From NCBI GenBank assembly GCA_001898225.1, contig MKTJ01000032.1:62001-126000 (forward strand): 64,000 bases of DNA, written 5' to 3'. Position numbers and translations under genes: made by a program. This stretch comes from Chloroflexi bacterium 54-19 (lineage in GTDB: Bacteria > Chloroflexota > Chloroflexia > Chloroheliales > Chloroheliaceae). The notes under the pieces are model-generated. The model did no database searches. It saw nothing but the letters and a program-made list of their open reading frames with translations, and was not told where the DNA came from. Positions 52,347-60,943 of this stretch are shown in pieces. Positions within the stretch are counted from its first letter, which is position 1. Each line of letters opens with the position of its first letter.

Positions 52347-53282
52347 TTATTCCGTTTTGGGGTCGATACCTTCCGGTTCTTGAGTGGACGGTTCGGCCAG
52401 AAGGTCAAACATGCTGGTCTGACCAGCTATTTCCTTCCCGGCGCTTTTCTTTTTCGGTTTCGGCAGAAAATTCTTGCTACTAACCGCTGGCTCGCCGGTC
52501 TCCTGCTCGACCAGTTTTCTGGCTCCACCCCCGACCCGCCCGGCGGCCTCGGCGTCCCGTTGTAATTCATCAAACCCCTGGCTATCCCGTTGTTCGTGAA
52601 GCCGGGCAGCGGTCGCCTCGCCCAGGGAGATAAGGGCTAATTCTACCCTGGTCATGTGGTCGCGCAGATTAGCGTTTTTCGGCAGGGACTTAAATTGTTT
52701 ATGTTCGGTAATAGTCAGGTCGAACGTTCCTTCAGAAATAACATTGGTCAGGATCGCAAACTCTTTACCGTCTTTAGCGCCCCGGTAGGTCCATTCATCA
52801 GTAAGCCGGTTGCGGTTGGTATCTGCTTCGATCCGCTGGTCAATCCATTTGTCATCATAGCCTTTAGCCTTATATTCGGCCCGTAGTTTACGCTCGTCGT
52901 TCGCTCGGTCCTCGGCCTGCTGGAGTTTCTCTTCCCCGGCCTCGGCCAGCCACAATCGAAACGGTTCGGCCTTTGGCGACGCTATGGACTGGACCAGCCT
53001 GAGCAGGGTCTGACGGTTTGCTACTTCCGTTTCCCGTAATTTCCCGTCAGCGGCTTTGAGGCGGACCGTTTCCAACTGCTTCAAGGTTTCTTCAAAACCC
53101 TCGGCGGCGGCCCTTTTCTTCATGACCCGCCAGTAGACCGGCGGGTTGGCAGAGTCGGTCAGGATTCTTATAACGTCAACGACCGCGTAATACCATCGGT
53201 CGTTGATAATTATGCCTCGAAGTGGGTATTGTTGAAATTCCACAAGCTCGTTATTGTTCTGGTTATCTTTTACGTCAGCCAT
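52347..53282 (-). CDS. Bro-N antirepressor/DinD-like protein
   Basis: Protein of 311 residues. The N-terminal Bro-N domain (about 20-125) has FQQYPLRGIIINDRWYYAVVDVIRILTDSANPPVYWRVMKKR and LRLVQSIASPKAEPFRLWLAEAGEEKLQQ. The central region resembles DinD-like C-terminal segments (EFAILTNVISEGTF, LIEE-like helices). The C-terminus has GQTSMFDLL, resembling a clamp-binding peptide. Such proteins are phage or plasmid-borne regulators, some SOS-linked; a UmuC gene lies nearby. Palindromes P1-P3 flank the gene and may be its sites. Confidence 0.8.
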   Translation of the reverse strand: MADVKDNQNNNELVEFQQYPLRGIIINDRWYYAVVDVIRILTDSANPPVYWRVMKKRAAAEGFEETLKQLETVRLKAADGKLRETEVANRQTLLRLVQSIASPKAEPFRLWLAEAGEEKLQQAEDRANDERKLRAEYKAKGYDDKWIDQRIEADTNRNRLTDEWTYRGAKDGKEFAILTNVISEGTFDLTITEHKQFKSLPKNANLRDHMTRVELALISLGEATAARLHEQRDSQGFDELQRDAEAAGRVGGGARKLVEQETGEPAVSSKNFLPKPKKKSAGKEIAGQTSMFDLLAEPSTQEPEGIDPKTE

Positions 53283-53434
53283 TTTTCTTTCCTGAAACCG
53301 TTACATTTTGTAACGGTTTGAAAACCTAATTCTGCGGACTTAATTACTGCTGATTGCGGCATCGCCTTCTGCCGGAGCATATGCTAGTTTATGGTTAGGC
53401 GATGCGCGATTGCGAACCCTTCTCGACCACGGTA

Positions 53435-53464
53435 GATCATTTCCGTGACGTCACGGAAATGATC
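53435..53464. repeat. Palindrome P3
   Basis: GATCATTTCCGTGA-cg-TCACGGAAATGATC, perfect 14-bp arms, differing from P1 by a symmetric T-to-C/A-to-G change. Confidence 0.8.
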
Positions 53465-53796
53465 AGCTGGCCCACTGGTTGCCACCCCCTGTTACTACAG
53501 CCAATCCGGGCTTTCTGGATTACTTTCTGGAAATTCTCCCAGGGTTTAACCCCGCAACTTTGATAGTTCGCGGGCGCTCCAATACTTGTTACCAGTCAGG
53601 TCAGAGGGACGAATAGCATCAAAAGGTGTTGCTTTCTCGTTCGTAGCCCTAAAACCTGAAGCTCAAAAAGAGCGGATACAGGACCAGGCCCAATTTCCCC
53701 AAAGAAAGGGAACTGCCGCGCTATATAAATAAGCTGTAAAACAAAGCTACCTCTAAATTATGCCACAATTTCTCAAAAAATTATATCTGGCAATTT

Positions 53797-53860
53797 CGCA
53801 CTTAAATAGCTGAGTAGGAACGCACTAATGCAAAAGTGCGAAAGCACATTAGTGCGTTTG
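53797..53860. repeat. Octad array 9
   Basis: Eight positions in register: CGCACTTA, AATAGCTG, AGTAGGAA, CGCACTAA, TGCAAAAG, TGCGAAAG, CACATTAG, TGCGTTTG; positions two and three are degenerate. Confidence 0.78.
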
Positions 53861-54161
53861 TACCTTTAAATAAATTCCCATTCGTCCAAGCTCTAAAAAT
53901 TACAACCCCTTTTAAATCCTTCAGCTAAAAGCTTATTTTTAACCTTCAAACATCTATTTTTGCGCCTGTATCCTACCTGGGAACCTTAAAAACTGGCGGC
54001 CTGGGTTTTACTTACTGCAAACTGAAAATGATTAAAATCGCCAGGAATTGGATTGACTATTGAAATGTTAGAATTAATGTGCTACATGTATTAGAAAATA
54101 GGTTCTATTTTAATAGGACCGCGTGGCGTGGAAGAGGAAAAGAAAAAGGAACAAGCTCATT

Positions 54162-55466
54162 ATGAGCCCAAAATATAAGCCGGTCGCTCTGGTTGACTGT
54201 AATAATTTCTACGTTTCCTGTGAAAGGGTTTTCAACCCGGCCTTATTGAATAGGCCGGTACTGGTGCTATCCAATAATGACGGTTGTGTGGTGGCGGCCT
54301 CCGATGAAGCCAAACAACTGGGAATTGAGCGGGGAGTGCCAGTTTTTGAAATACGCGACCTGATAAAGAAGCACGGGGTAGAGGTCTGGTCCTCGAACTA
54401 TACTCTATATGGCTCTATGAGCCACCGAGTCATGTCCACCCTTGAAGAGATGGTCCCGGAAATCGAACGCTACTCGATAGACGAAGCCTTTTGCTGGCTG
54501 CCGGGCTTCGATCCGGCCAAGTTGGATAAGCAAGCCGTCAAGATAAGGAAAACGGTCGGCCAGTACACCGGCATTCCGGTAAGCGTCGGGGTCAGCCTGA
54601 CCAAAACGCTGGCAAAAGTCGCCAATCGCCAGGCCAAAAAGAATCCCGAGTTCAAAGACGCTGGTGTTTGTAACCTCACAACTTTTTCCCAGCCAGAGAT
54701 TGATCAACTTCTTTCGGAGGTGAAAGTGAGCGACATCTGGGGTATCGGCCGCCGGCGGGCCGAGTTCTTGCAGCAGCACGGCGTCTTTACGGCTTACGAA
54801 TTCAAAGAAATGCCTGACCGCTGGTTGCAAAAGAACCTGACTATAACGGGGCTGCGCACAGCCTGGGAGCTGCGCGGGATTCCCTGTATAAAACCGGAAT
54901 TTTCACCACCGGCCAAGAAGAGCATAATCACCTCGCGGGGTTTTGGCCGCCCGATTGAAAGTCTTGAGGAGTTGACCGAAGCGGTAACGGCCTACGTCTC
55001 ACGGCTCGCAGAAAAGCTACGCCGCCAGCATTCGGTCGCCTCCAGAATGGAGATTTTTATCCATACCAGCCATTTTGCCAGGCAGGGTGAGCGGTACGCC
55101 AACGCGGCCAGGTTGCGGCTGCCCCAACCCACCTCTTATACGCCTGAACTGGTCAAACATGCCCGGCGCGCCCTTGAATTAATCTACCGGCCTGGTTTCC
55201 AGTACCAGAAGGCGGGGGTGATGGTAATGGACCTGGTGCCGGAAAGCGCTCGCCAGCTAAACCTCTGGGGAGAAGGCGAAGGCGGCCCGGAAACTATCGA
55301 ACGCAACCGTCAGCTTATGGTCGCGGTGGACGGCCTTAACATGCAGATGGGCCAGAGTACCGTTCGGTTGGGCCCGGTCGGCACCAAACAGACCTGGGGC
55401 ATGCGCCGGGAGAAACTATCCAACCGGTATACCACGCGCTGGGATGAGCTTTTAGAAGTTTCCTAA
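54162..55466 (+). CDS. umuC: Y-family DNA polymerase, UmuC/MucB-like
   Basis: Translesion polymerase of about 434 residues. Palm motifs [16 protein letters not shown] (N-terminal Asp) and [12 protein letters not shown] (catalytic S-I-D-E); then the thumb/little-finger domains ([35 protein letters not shown]), and a C-terminal DUF4113 (LNLWGEGEG ... [19 protein letters not shown] ... [11 protein letters not shown]). Start at 54162 with AAGGA upstream. No umuD homologue is adjacent. Such plasmid copies provide SOS mutagenesis and are often near antirestriction genes. Confidence 0.93.
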   Translation: MSPKYKPVALVDCNNFYVSCERVFNPALLNRPVLVLSNNDGCVVAASDEAKQLGIERGVPVFEIRDLIKKHGVEVWSSNYTLYGSMSHRVMSTLEEMVPEIERYSIDEAFCWLPGFDPAKLDKQAVKIRKTVGQYTGIPVSVGVSLTKTLAKVANRQAKKNPEFKDAGVCNLTTFSQPEIDQLLSEVKVSDIWGIGRRRAEFLQQHGVFTAYEFKEMPDRWLQKNLTITGLRTAWELRGIPCIKPEFSPPAKKSIITSRGFGRPIESLEELTEAVTAYVSRLAEKLRRQHSVASRMEIFIHTSHFARQGERYANAARLRLPQPTSYTPELVKHARRALELIYRPGFQYQKAGVMVMDLVPESARQLNLWGEGEGGPETIERNRQLMVAVDGLNMQMGQSTVRLGPVGTKQTWGMRREKLSNRYTTRWDELLEVS

Positions 55467-55629
55467 TAATTTCTCTAGTATAGATAGGAAAAGTTATAAT
55501 ACAAAAATACTTCAGGGAACATAATGATATAGGTTTACATAAGTGTTAATTTTTGTCTCTATGGCAATACATCATAAATCACTAAATTTTATAATAGAGC
55601 TTTTAATCAAACAAAGGAAAATAATATCA

Positions 55630-56697
55630 ATGAATATAACCGTTAAAATGTTAGTTCCTATCCCCGCCCGTCGTTTAGTAGGTAATTCTGAATTAACTTT
55701 TCATCAATGGTTACCATTAGAAGTGACGGATGTAATTTTTATAACAGAAAATGATGTAAGAATAAAACTTTCTTTTGATTTAGATTGTGCGCCATATGCA
55801 AAGCGTATAATGGATTTTTCTATACAGGGCTTGCCAGTTGCAGGAATTGACCAGATGTATAATATTGCTGTAAACAAGATTAATATTGAGCTTGAATTCA
55901 CGAATTTCAGCGATGAACTTGCCGATTTGATTATGAGACTTGGTCCTGGGATGGTCTCTGGTCTTGATGATCATTTAATTGCAGACCATTTAGAATTAAC
56001 AAAACGAATTTATAATTTAGTAGTTGCAAAAGTAAATAGACTTATTGCTTATTTTCGTAATGAAAAGGGTCACTTTTGGTTAGAAGAATATCCCACTACA
56101 TATGAACGTTTAGGGGAATTCTTAGAAATATGGAAAACAAAAGTAAAAATAGGTAGTTTTGGTTGGTTTAACTGGCACTCTTTCCAAGGCTCTTATCAGA
56201 TACAATTTACACCTTCAGTTACTGATCGTTGGGCGACAAAAGAAGAATGGGAAAAGGTTAAAAACTTCGTAAGTTCTGCAGCAAGACCTCCTTTAGTCCT
56301 CGAATTACTCTCGAATGCTGAGGCCCTTGCTGCAGAAAAGCATAGGCGAAGTGCTTTAATAGAAGCTACTAGCGCATTAGAAGTAGCAATCAATGAATTT
56401 CGAAGAAGTGTTAAAGCTAAGGGATTATTTAGCTCAATTATGGCCGAAAGAATGGGTATAGAGAACTTAAGTAAGCAGATTGAACATATGGGTGTTAGTG
56501 GCAGTATAAACTTCCTTTTCCCTGTAATTTTTTCAGAAGAACAATTATCTAAAGAAATCTTAAAAGCTTGTCAAGAAGCAATAGAACAACGAAATAACGT
56601 AGTACATGCAGGCAGCCGGAATGTTGATCAAGAAAAACTATTACATTATTTAGTAAATATAAGAAAGTTATGTGAAATTCTAAATAGCTATCAATAG
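55630..56697 (+). CDS. Hypothetical protein with C-terminal HEPN-like domain
   Basis: AT-rich protein of about 355 residues from the ATG at 55630 with AAAGGA upstream; the frame is open to 55543. The C-terminal 100 residues (HRRSALIEATSALEVAINEFRRS ... EAIEQRNNVVHAGSRN) contain R-N-N-V-V-H, the R-x4-H pattern of HEPN RNases. The N-terminal part is unassigned. Composition is unlike its GC-richer neighbours, which suggests separate acquisition. Confidence 0.65.
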   Translation: MNITVKMLVPIPARRLVGNSELTFHQWLPLEVTDVIFITENDVRIKLSFDLDCAPYAKRIMDFSIQGLPVAGIDQMYNIAVNKINIELEFTNFSDELADLIMRLGPGMVSGLDDHLIADHLELTKRIYNLVVAKVNRLIAYFRNEKGHFWLEEYPTTYERLGEFLEIWKTKVKIGSFGWFNWHSFQGSYQIQFTPSVTDRWATKEEWEKVKNFVSSAARPPLVLELLSNAEALAAEKHRRSALIEATSALEVAINEFRRSVKAKGLFSSIMAERMGIENLSKQIEHMGVSGSINFLFPVIFSEEQLSKEILKACQEAIEQRNNVVHAGSRNVDQEKLLHYLVNIRKLCEILNSYQ

Positions 56698-56754
56698 TCC
56701 TCAGAGTAATAACGCTATCATTGTTTATCAGTTGAGATGTTCGGAGCCCTGGCA

Positions 56755-56880
56755 AGCGTTTCGTAGAGGTGCGAAGCAAAGTAAACTTTTATAGATCAAA
56801 TGCTGCTTATAGAGCATCTCTTGCCCCGCAGGCACGCAGGGGTGGGGTGAAGACTATAAAAGTTTAGGACGCTTTGACTT
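56755..56880 (+). ncRNA. Structured repeat, type 2, copy 1
   Basis: Shares with 63193-63305 the blocks GGTGCGAA, AAACTTTTATA, TTGCCCC, GGGGTGAAGAC, ATAAAAGTTTAGGA and GCTTTG. Here a 12-bp stem AAACTTTTATAG/CTATAAAAGTTT encloses two hairpins, ATGCT/AGCAT and a Gly-C-rich one. Strand given is arbitrary. An octad array starts two bases after it. Confidence 0.65.
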
Positions 56881-56882
56881 AG

Positions 56883-56930
56883 CACACTATTGCGAAATAG
56901 CTTTATCGCACTAATGCTAAAGTGCGAAAA
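56883..56930. repeat. Octad array 10
   Basis: Six octads: CACACTAT, TGCGAAAT, AGCTTTAT, CGCACTAA, TGCTAAAG, TGCGAAAA. This is the last array; none was found to the right. Confidence 0.8.
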
Positions 56931-57389
56931 CATTACCAAATCTCTTAAGGAATTAATAGTTTGTATTTCCCTGTCCTTTATGGAAGACGCTCTAACCTGG
57001 TCCTATCATCCACAAACATGGTTGTTAATTGTGGATGTGTAGGTAGGTAATTGTCAGTTTTCCAAGTAAGGCAAATAGGACCTGGGTTTGTATCATAGCT
57101 GCTAACAAATGAAAAGCCAGGCTTTTGGTGGAGTTCTAGAAAGAGCTTAGAACCAAAACTCCATACCAATTTATGCTAAAATATTTATCAAAAGTTAAAC
57201 TTTACATAAATCAGGAGCAATAAGGAAAAGAGTAATTTTCCTTGCCTTGCCTTTCTTTTCCAAAGAACAATTTTCCAAAAGGAGGGTTTTCCTGCTTTTA
57301 AGGCGCCAATTAAAAGAACTTTACAAAAAGCAGCGCTAGTTCGATGAATTCTGACCTGAGATAGATACTAACTCTAATTCGGAATTAAT
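56931..57389. other. Intergenic region upstream of YhcG-like gene
   Basis: About 460 bp with no supported gene or further repeat. It contains an AAGGAGG-like purine run at about 57281 not followed by an ORF. Confidence 0.4.
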
Positions 57390-58412
57390 ATGACAGATCA
57401 ATTAATTACAACTTCAAACGATTATAACCAGTTTGTGAGTCAGCTCCGCTCGGAGATCCAATCTTCTCGTACCAGGGCTGCTCTGGCCGTAAACAGCGAA
57501 TTGATTCATCACTACTGGCGGATTGGTAAAGAAATTAGCCAGAAGTTTGAACGGCAGGACTGGGGTACTAAAATCATTGATAGGCTTGCCGCCGACCTGA
57601 ACCAGAAGGGGTATTCTCCCCGCAATTTGCGCTACATGCGGGCCTTTACCGAGGCCTGGCCGGTTGAAGAAATTTTGCAACAAGTCGTTGCAAAATTACC
57701 CTGGGGGCACAATGTCCGCTTGCTTGAAAGCTGCAAGGATCCAACAGAGCGCACTTGGTATGCCCGAAAGGCCCTGGAACACGGTTGGAGGCGGGATATT
57801 TTAGCCTTACAAATAGAGAATGGTTTGTACCTGCGCCAGGGAAAGGCTGAAACTAACTTTTCAAATACGCTTCCGCCTTCTCAATCAGACCTGGCTCGCC
57901 TGCTTCTAAAAGACCCCTATAACTTTGAATTTCTGGATTTAACTGAGGCAGCCCAGGAGCGCGATGTTCAACAGGGGTTGTTAGAGCATATCCGGGAATT
58001 CTTGATTGAAATGGGAAGCGGGTTTGCTTTCTTAGGCAGTAATTATCATCTGGAAGTGGCCGGGAAAGATTATTACCTGGACCTGTTGTTTTACCACGTC
58101 AAACTCCACTGCTATATAGTTATAGAACTCAAAGCAACCGAATTCCGGCCGGAATACGTGGGTAAGATGAATTTTTACCTGGCTGAGGTTGACTCGGAGG
58201 TAAAGGACCCCGAGGATAAACCCAATATCCTATGCAAAGATAGGAATAAAGTTGAGGCGGAATATGCTTTGCGAGGTGTCTCTACCTCTATCGGAATAGC
58301 CGCGTTTGATCTTACAAAAGCCCTTCCCGAACAGCTTAAAGGCAGCTTACCTACAATTGAGGAGTTGGAGGCTGAGCTTGAAAGTACACCATCAGAAGGG
58401 CCGCAGAACTAA
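57390..58412 (+). CDS. YhcG-like PDDEXK nuclease (DUF1016)
   Basis: Protein of 340 residues. N-terminal DUF1016 winged-helix region (AALAVNSELIHHYWRIGKEISQKF ... YSPRNLRYMRAFTEAW, KLPWGHNVRLL). C-terminal PD-(D/E)xK domain: FLGSNYHLEVAGKDYYLDLLFYHVKLHCYIVIELKATEFRPEYVGKMNFYLA with the catalytic D...E-x-K (DLLFYH, IELKA). Members are widespread accessory nucleases linked to mobile elements and restriction loci. Confidence 0.92.
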   Translation: MTDQLITTSNDYNQFVSQLRSEIQSSRTRAALAVNSELIHHYWRIGKEISQKFERQDWGTKIIDRLAADLNQKGYSPRNLRYMRAFTEAWPVEEILQQVVAKLPWGHNVRLLESCKDPTERTWYARKALEHGWRRDILALQIENGLYLRQGKAETNFSNTLPPSQSDLARLLLKDPYNFEFLDLTEAAQERDVQQGLLEHIREFLIEMGSGFAFLGSNYHLEVAGKDYYLDLLFYHVKLHCYIVIELKATEFRPEYVGKMNFYLAEVDSEVKDPEDKPNILCKDRNKVEAEYALRGVSTSIGIAAFDLTKALPEQLKGSLPTIEELEAELESTPSEGPQN

Positions 58413-58733
58413 GTGGAGTACATCCATTTTAGGGGACCATTTCAAAGCTAACTCCTCAGGTTGTAGCTGTAAGGGTTGCCTCAAATTTTTTACTTCTAAT
58501 TTCTCCTCTTGTTTAAGTTTTCCATAGGTTGCCTGAATGCACCAGTTATTTGATTAATTGTGACGTTGAAGACCCTCTCATGGTTTAACCGCTATCCTAA
58601 CCGGCAACAAGCTCGAAATAAAAGACGGAAGGAAAGGATCTCAGAGAATTATTATAAATAGCCTTACTCGACCGGTTGAGAGGTTCCAAACCGTCGGGTA
58701 AAGGGGTGACATTACTGCCACCCCCTCCCCTAA

Positions 58734-58767
58734 GAACGGTACGTGCCTCTTTCAAGGCATACCGCTC
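58734..58767 (-). ncRNA. Group II intron domain V
   Basis: 34-nt hairpin on the minus strand: GAGCGGTATGCC, TTGAAAGA loop region, GGCACGTACCGTTC. It matches the general bacterial domain V (GAGC...GAAA...GTTC), including the pairing GGTATGCC/GGCACGTACC. Confidence 0.85.
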
Positions 58768-60503
58768 AAGCCTTTCGAAGGCTCTTTATCAGAACCCGGT
58801 TTCACTACCGTTAAATCAGGGCGGTTATGTAGCTGAGTATGGCAGGTAGGATGTAGAAGCACTCGGTTCTCACGCAGGTTTGTGCCACCGTAGACTTTCC
58901 AAATAATATGATGGCTATGCCACCCCGTTAGTTTGGTAATCTTCTGGTCGCACATCGGGCAGAGACCTTTTTGCTCCTTCCAGAGTCGAATTAGCTCTCG
59001 TTTCCCCTTTAGTTCACCCTCCATCTTCACGTCCAGGCGTTTCTCGAAGTAAGGTTCACAGCGGGGGTCGTAGGGGTTGGCTCCACTCTGGATTTTAATA
59101 TGCCGTTTTATTGGCACTTTGTCCGCCAGGACTAATTGGATATTTCGCGGTTGTCCCTGGCTGTCAGGCAATTGTCCGAAAAATATCCAATCCCGGCCCT
59201 TCACCTGTTGAAAATATTTAGCTTTTCTCCAGCTTGCACTTTTCTTTGAGTGTCTAAACCTGGCCCACTTCAGCAACATAAATAAAATCTCGTGATCGAC
59301 ATAAGCAAAGGTTTTTCTGCTCACTATGTGCCGGTGGTAGTTGGCCCAACCCCGGATTTGCGGATTAAGTTTAGCTACCAGTTTCCCCGACCCGGTATGC
59401 AAATTAGCCTTGATGACCTCTCGGACTTTTGCCAGAAAATTACTGATGTTCTTTTTGGCCGGTTTTATGAGAAGTTTGCCGTCGTACTTGCGTACATTCT
59501 GTCCTAGAAAGTCGAATCCATCCTCTATGTGAGTTATCCTGGTTTTCTCTTGAGATAATTCCAGACTGCGCTCCGCCAGAAATTGCTTAACCAGCGGAAT
59601 AACTTCATCTTGCAGTAGCTCTTTTGAACTTCCCGTTACGATGAAGTCGTCGGCGTATCTCACCAGATTAACTTTTGCTCTCTGGCCTTTAGGCGTGTTT
59701 TTGGGATATTTCTCCTTCAACTGCTTTTCAAGGCCATCCAGCACTAAGTTGGCAATCACAGGCGAAGCAATACCGCCCTGTGGTGTACCTTCTTCAGTTG
59801 GATAGAGGACGTGCTTGTCGATGAATCCAGCTTTGAGCCACTTTTTGAGGATAGCCTTATCCATCGGGATGTTAGCTAAAACCCACTCGTGGCTTATTCG
59901 GTCAAAGCAACTTTTTATGTCCGCTTCAAGTACCCACTCGGCACAGTTGGAATGGCTTAGCACATTGAAACACTGCTCAATTGCATCGGCACAACTCCGT
60001 TCTCTTCGGAACCCGTAAGAGTTGAGGTCTGCCGTTACTTCAGCCACCGGGTCGAGGGCAAGTAAATGGAGGGCTTGCATAGCTCTACACCACATGCTGG
60101 GTATCCCAAGTGGACGCTTTTTGCCGTTGCTTTTCGGAATATATACTCGTCGGAGAGGTAGCGCCCGGTAGTCCCGCCCTTTTAAGAGTTGGACTGCTCG
60201 CGCTTTCTTTGCAGCAGTATTCCAGATTACCCGGTCTACTCCTGGCGTGTTCTTACCCTGGTTTTCGGTCACTCGTCTAACAGCCACAACTTTGGCACTA
60301 AACGAATGAGTCAGCAGACGTTGCAAGGCTTTAACCTTACCCCATCTGCCAGCCTGTGTTGCCTTCACAATACGCGCTTGAAGCCGACGCACTTCCCCAT
60401 TGACCTTCTGCCAATCTATGGCATACCAGTCAAGACCATTATCTTGCGATTGGTCGTGGGGATTGTGGGTGGTCGCACCAGCCGAAGTTACAACGGCCGT
60501 CAT
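58752..60503 (-). CDS. ltrA: Group II intron reverse transcriptase-maturase with HNH endonuclease
   Basis: Protein of 583 residues. RT domain (about 80-340) with RRVYIPKSNGKKRPLGIP, GTPQGGIASPVIANL and catalytic RYADDFIV; maturase/GIIM domain (about 365-450, IRGWANYHRHIVSRKTF); C-terminal HNH (about 520-565) with CPMCDQKITKL, HSHHIIW and HPTCHTQLH. AAGGAGG precedes the ATG. It mediates intron splicing and retrohoming. The last codons (GLSGMP and stop) lie inside intron domain V, so the ORF reads into the ribozyme core. Confidence 0.95.
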   Translation of the reverse strand: MTAVVTSAGATTHNPHDQSQDNGLDWYAIDWQKVNGEVRRLQARIVKATQAGRWGKVKALQRLLTHSFSAKVVAVRRVTENQGKNTPGVDRVIWNTAAKKARAVQLLKGRDYRALPLRRVYIPKSNGKKRPLGIPSMWCRAMQALHLLALDPVAEVTADLNSYGFRRERSCADAIEQCFNVLSHSNCAEWVLEADIKSCFDRISHEWVLANIPMDKAILKKWLKAGFIDKHVLYPTEEGTPQGGIASPVIANLVLDGLEKQLKEKYPKNTPKGQRAKVNLVRYADDFIVTGSSKELLQDEVIPLVKQFLAERSLELSQEKTRITHIEDGFDFLGQNVRKYDGKLLIKPAKKNISNFLAKVREVIKANLHTGSGKLVAKLNPQIRGWANYHRHIVSRKTFAYVDHEILFMLLKWARFRHSKKSASWRKAKYFQQVKGRDWIFFGQLPDSQGQPRNIQLVLADKVPIKRHIKIQSGANPYDPRCEPYFEKRLDVKMEGELKGKRELIRLWKEQKGLCPMCDQKITKLTGWHSHHIIWKVYGGTNLRENRVLLHPTCHTQLHNRPDLTVVKPGSDKEPSKGLSGMP

Positions 60504-60693
60504 CTGCCTTACCTCCTTGGTCGGTTGGTCAAACTCTCTTGTGTTGAAAGACCCGGTGGAAGTCTGCCCGCTTTCGCGTGAGCTAATATTTCAAGCCCTA
60601 TCCGTCCTATTACTGGGCGGCTTTCGCTTTCTCCACCATCCTTTACCCGCTCTCCCGTAGGCTTCTCTTGCGAGTTGCTTTCCTCATATATTG

Positions 60694-60897
60694 GACGTTG
60701 TTGGCGAATTGGATAATCGCCTTAGATTTTTAGGTTTAAGCAACAAGGGCCAGTGCACCGAAAGCTGACGGACGGGTTCGACCCGATGAAATTTCTTTTA
60801 GTTTTGGGTCTTCTCCCTCCCAAAGCCAATTCACTGTGACCTTACCCCGGAAAAGTGGAGAAAAGGAAGAGCCGAGATGCGCCTTGCGCGCAAAGTG
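60694..60897 (-). pseudogene. IS1182-type transposase C-terminal remnant with outer left IR
   Basis: The terminal repeat GACGTTGTTGGCGAATT at 60694-60710 is followed on the minus strand by a frame reading NWLWEGEDPKLKEISSG then RTRPSAFGALALVA and stop, homologous to the end of the complete transposase (PSAFGALALTA). About 60 codons remain of a related, divergent copy. Confidence 0.75.
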
Positions 60898-60943
60898 GAC
60901 GTTGTTGGCGAATTGCCGTTACCCCACCTTACTGAATTACCGG

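Larger units (their letters stand above)
53283..54161. other. Intergenic region with palindrome P3 and octad array 9
   Basis: About 880 bp, no gene supported. A two-octad mini-array TGCGCGAT-TGCGAACC is at 53403-53418, palindrome P3 at 53435, array 9 at 53797. The rest is AT-rich and featureless to me; the umuC promoter should lie at its right end. Confidence 0.5.

Noticed and set aside
58752..60503. Retron or DGR reverse transcriptase
   Set aside because: The maturase and HNH domains plus domain V identify a group II intron.
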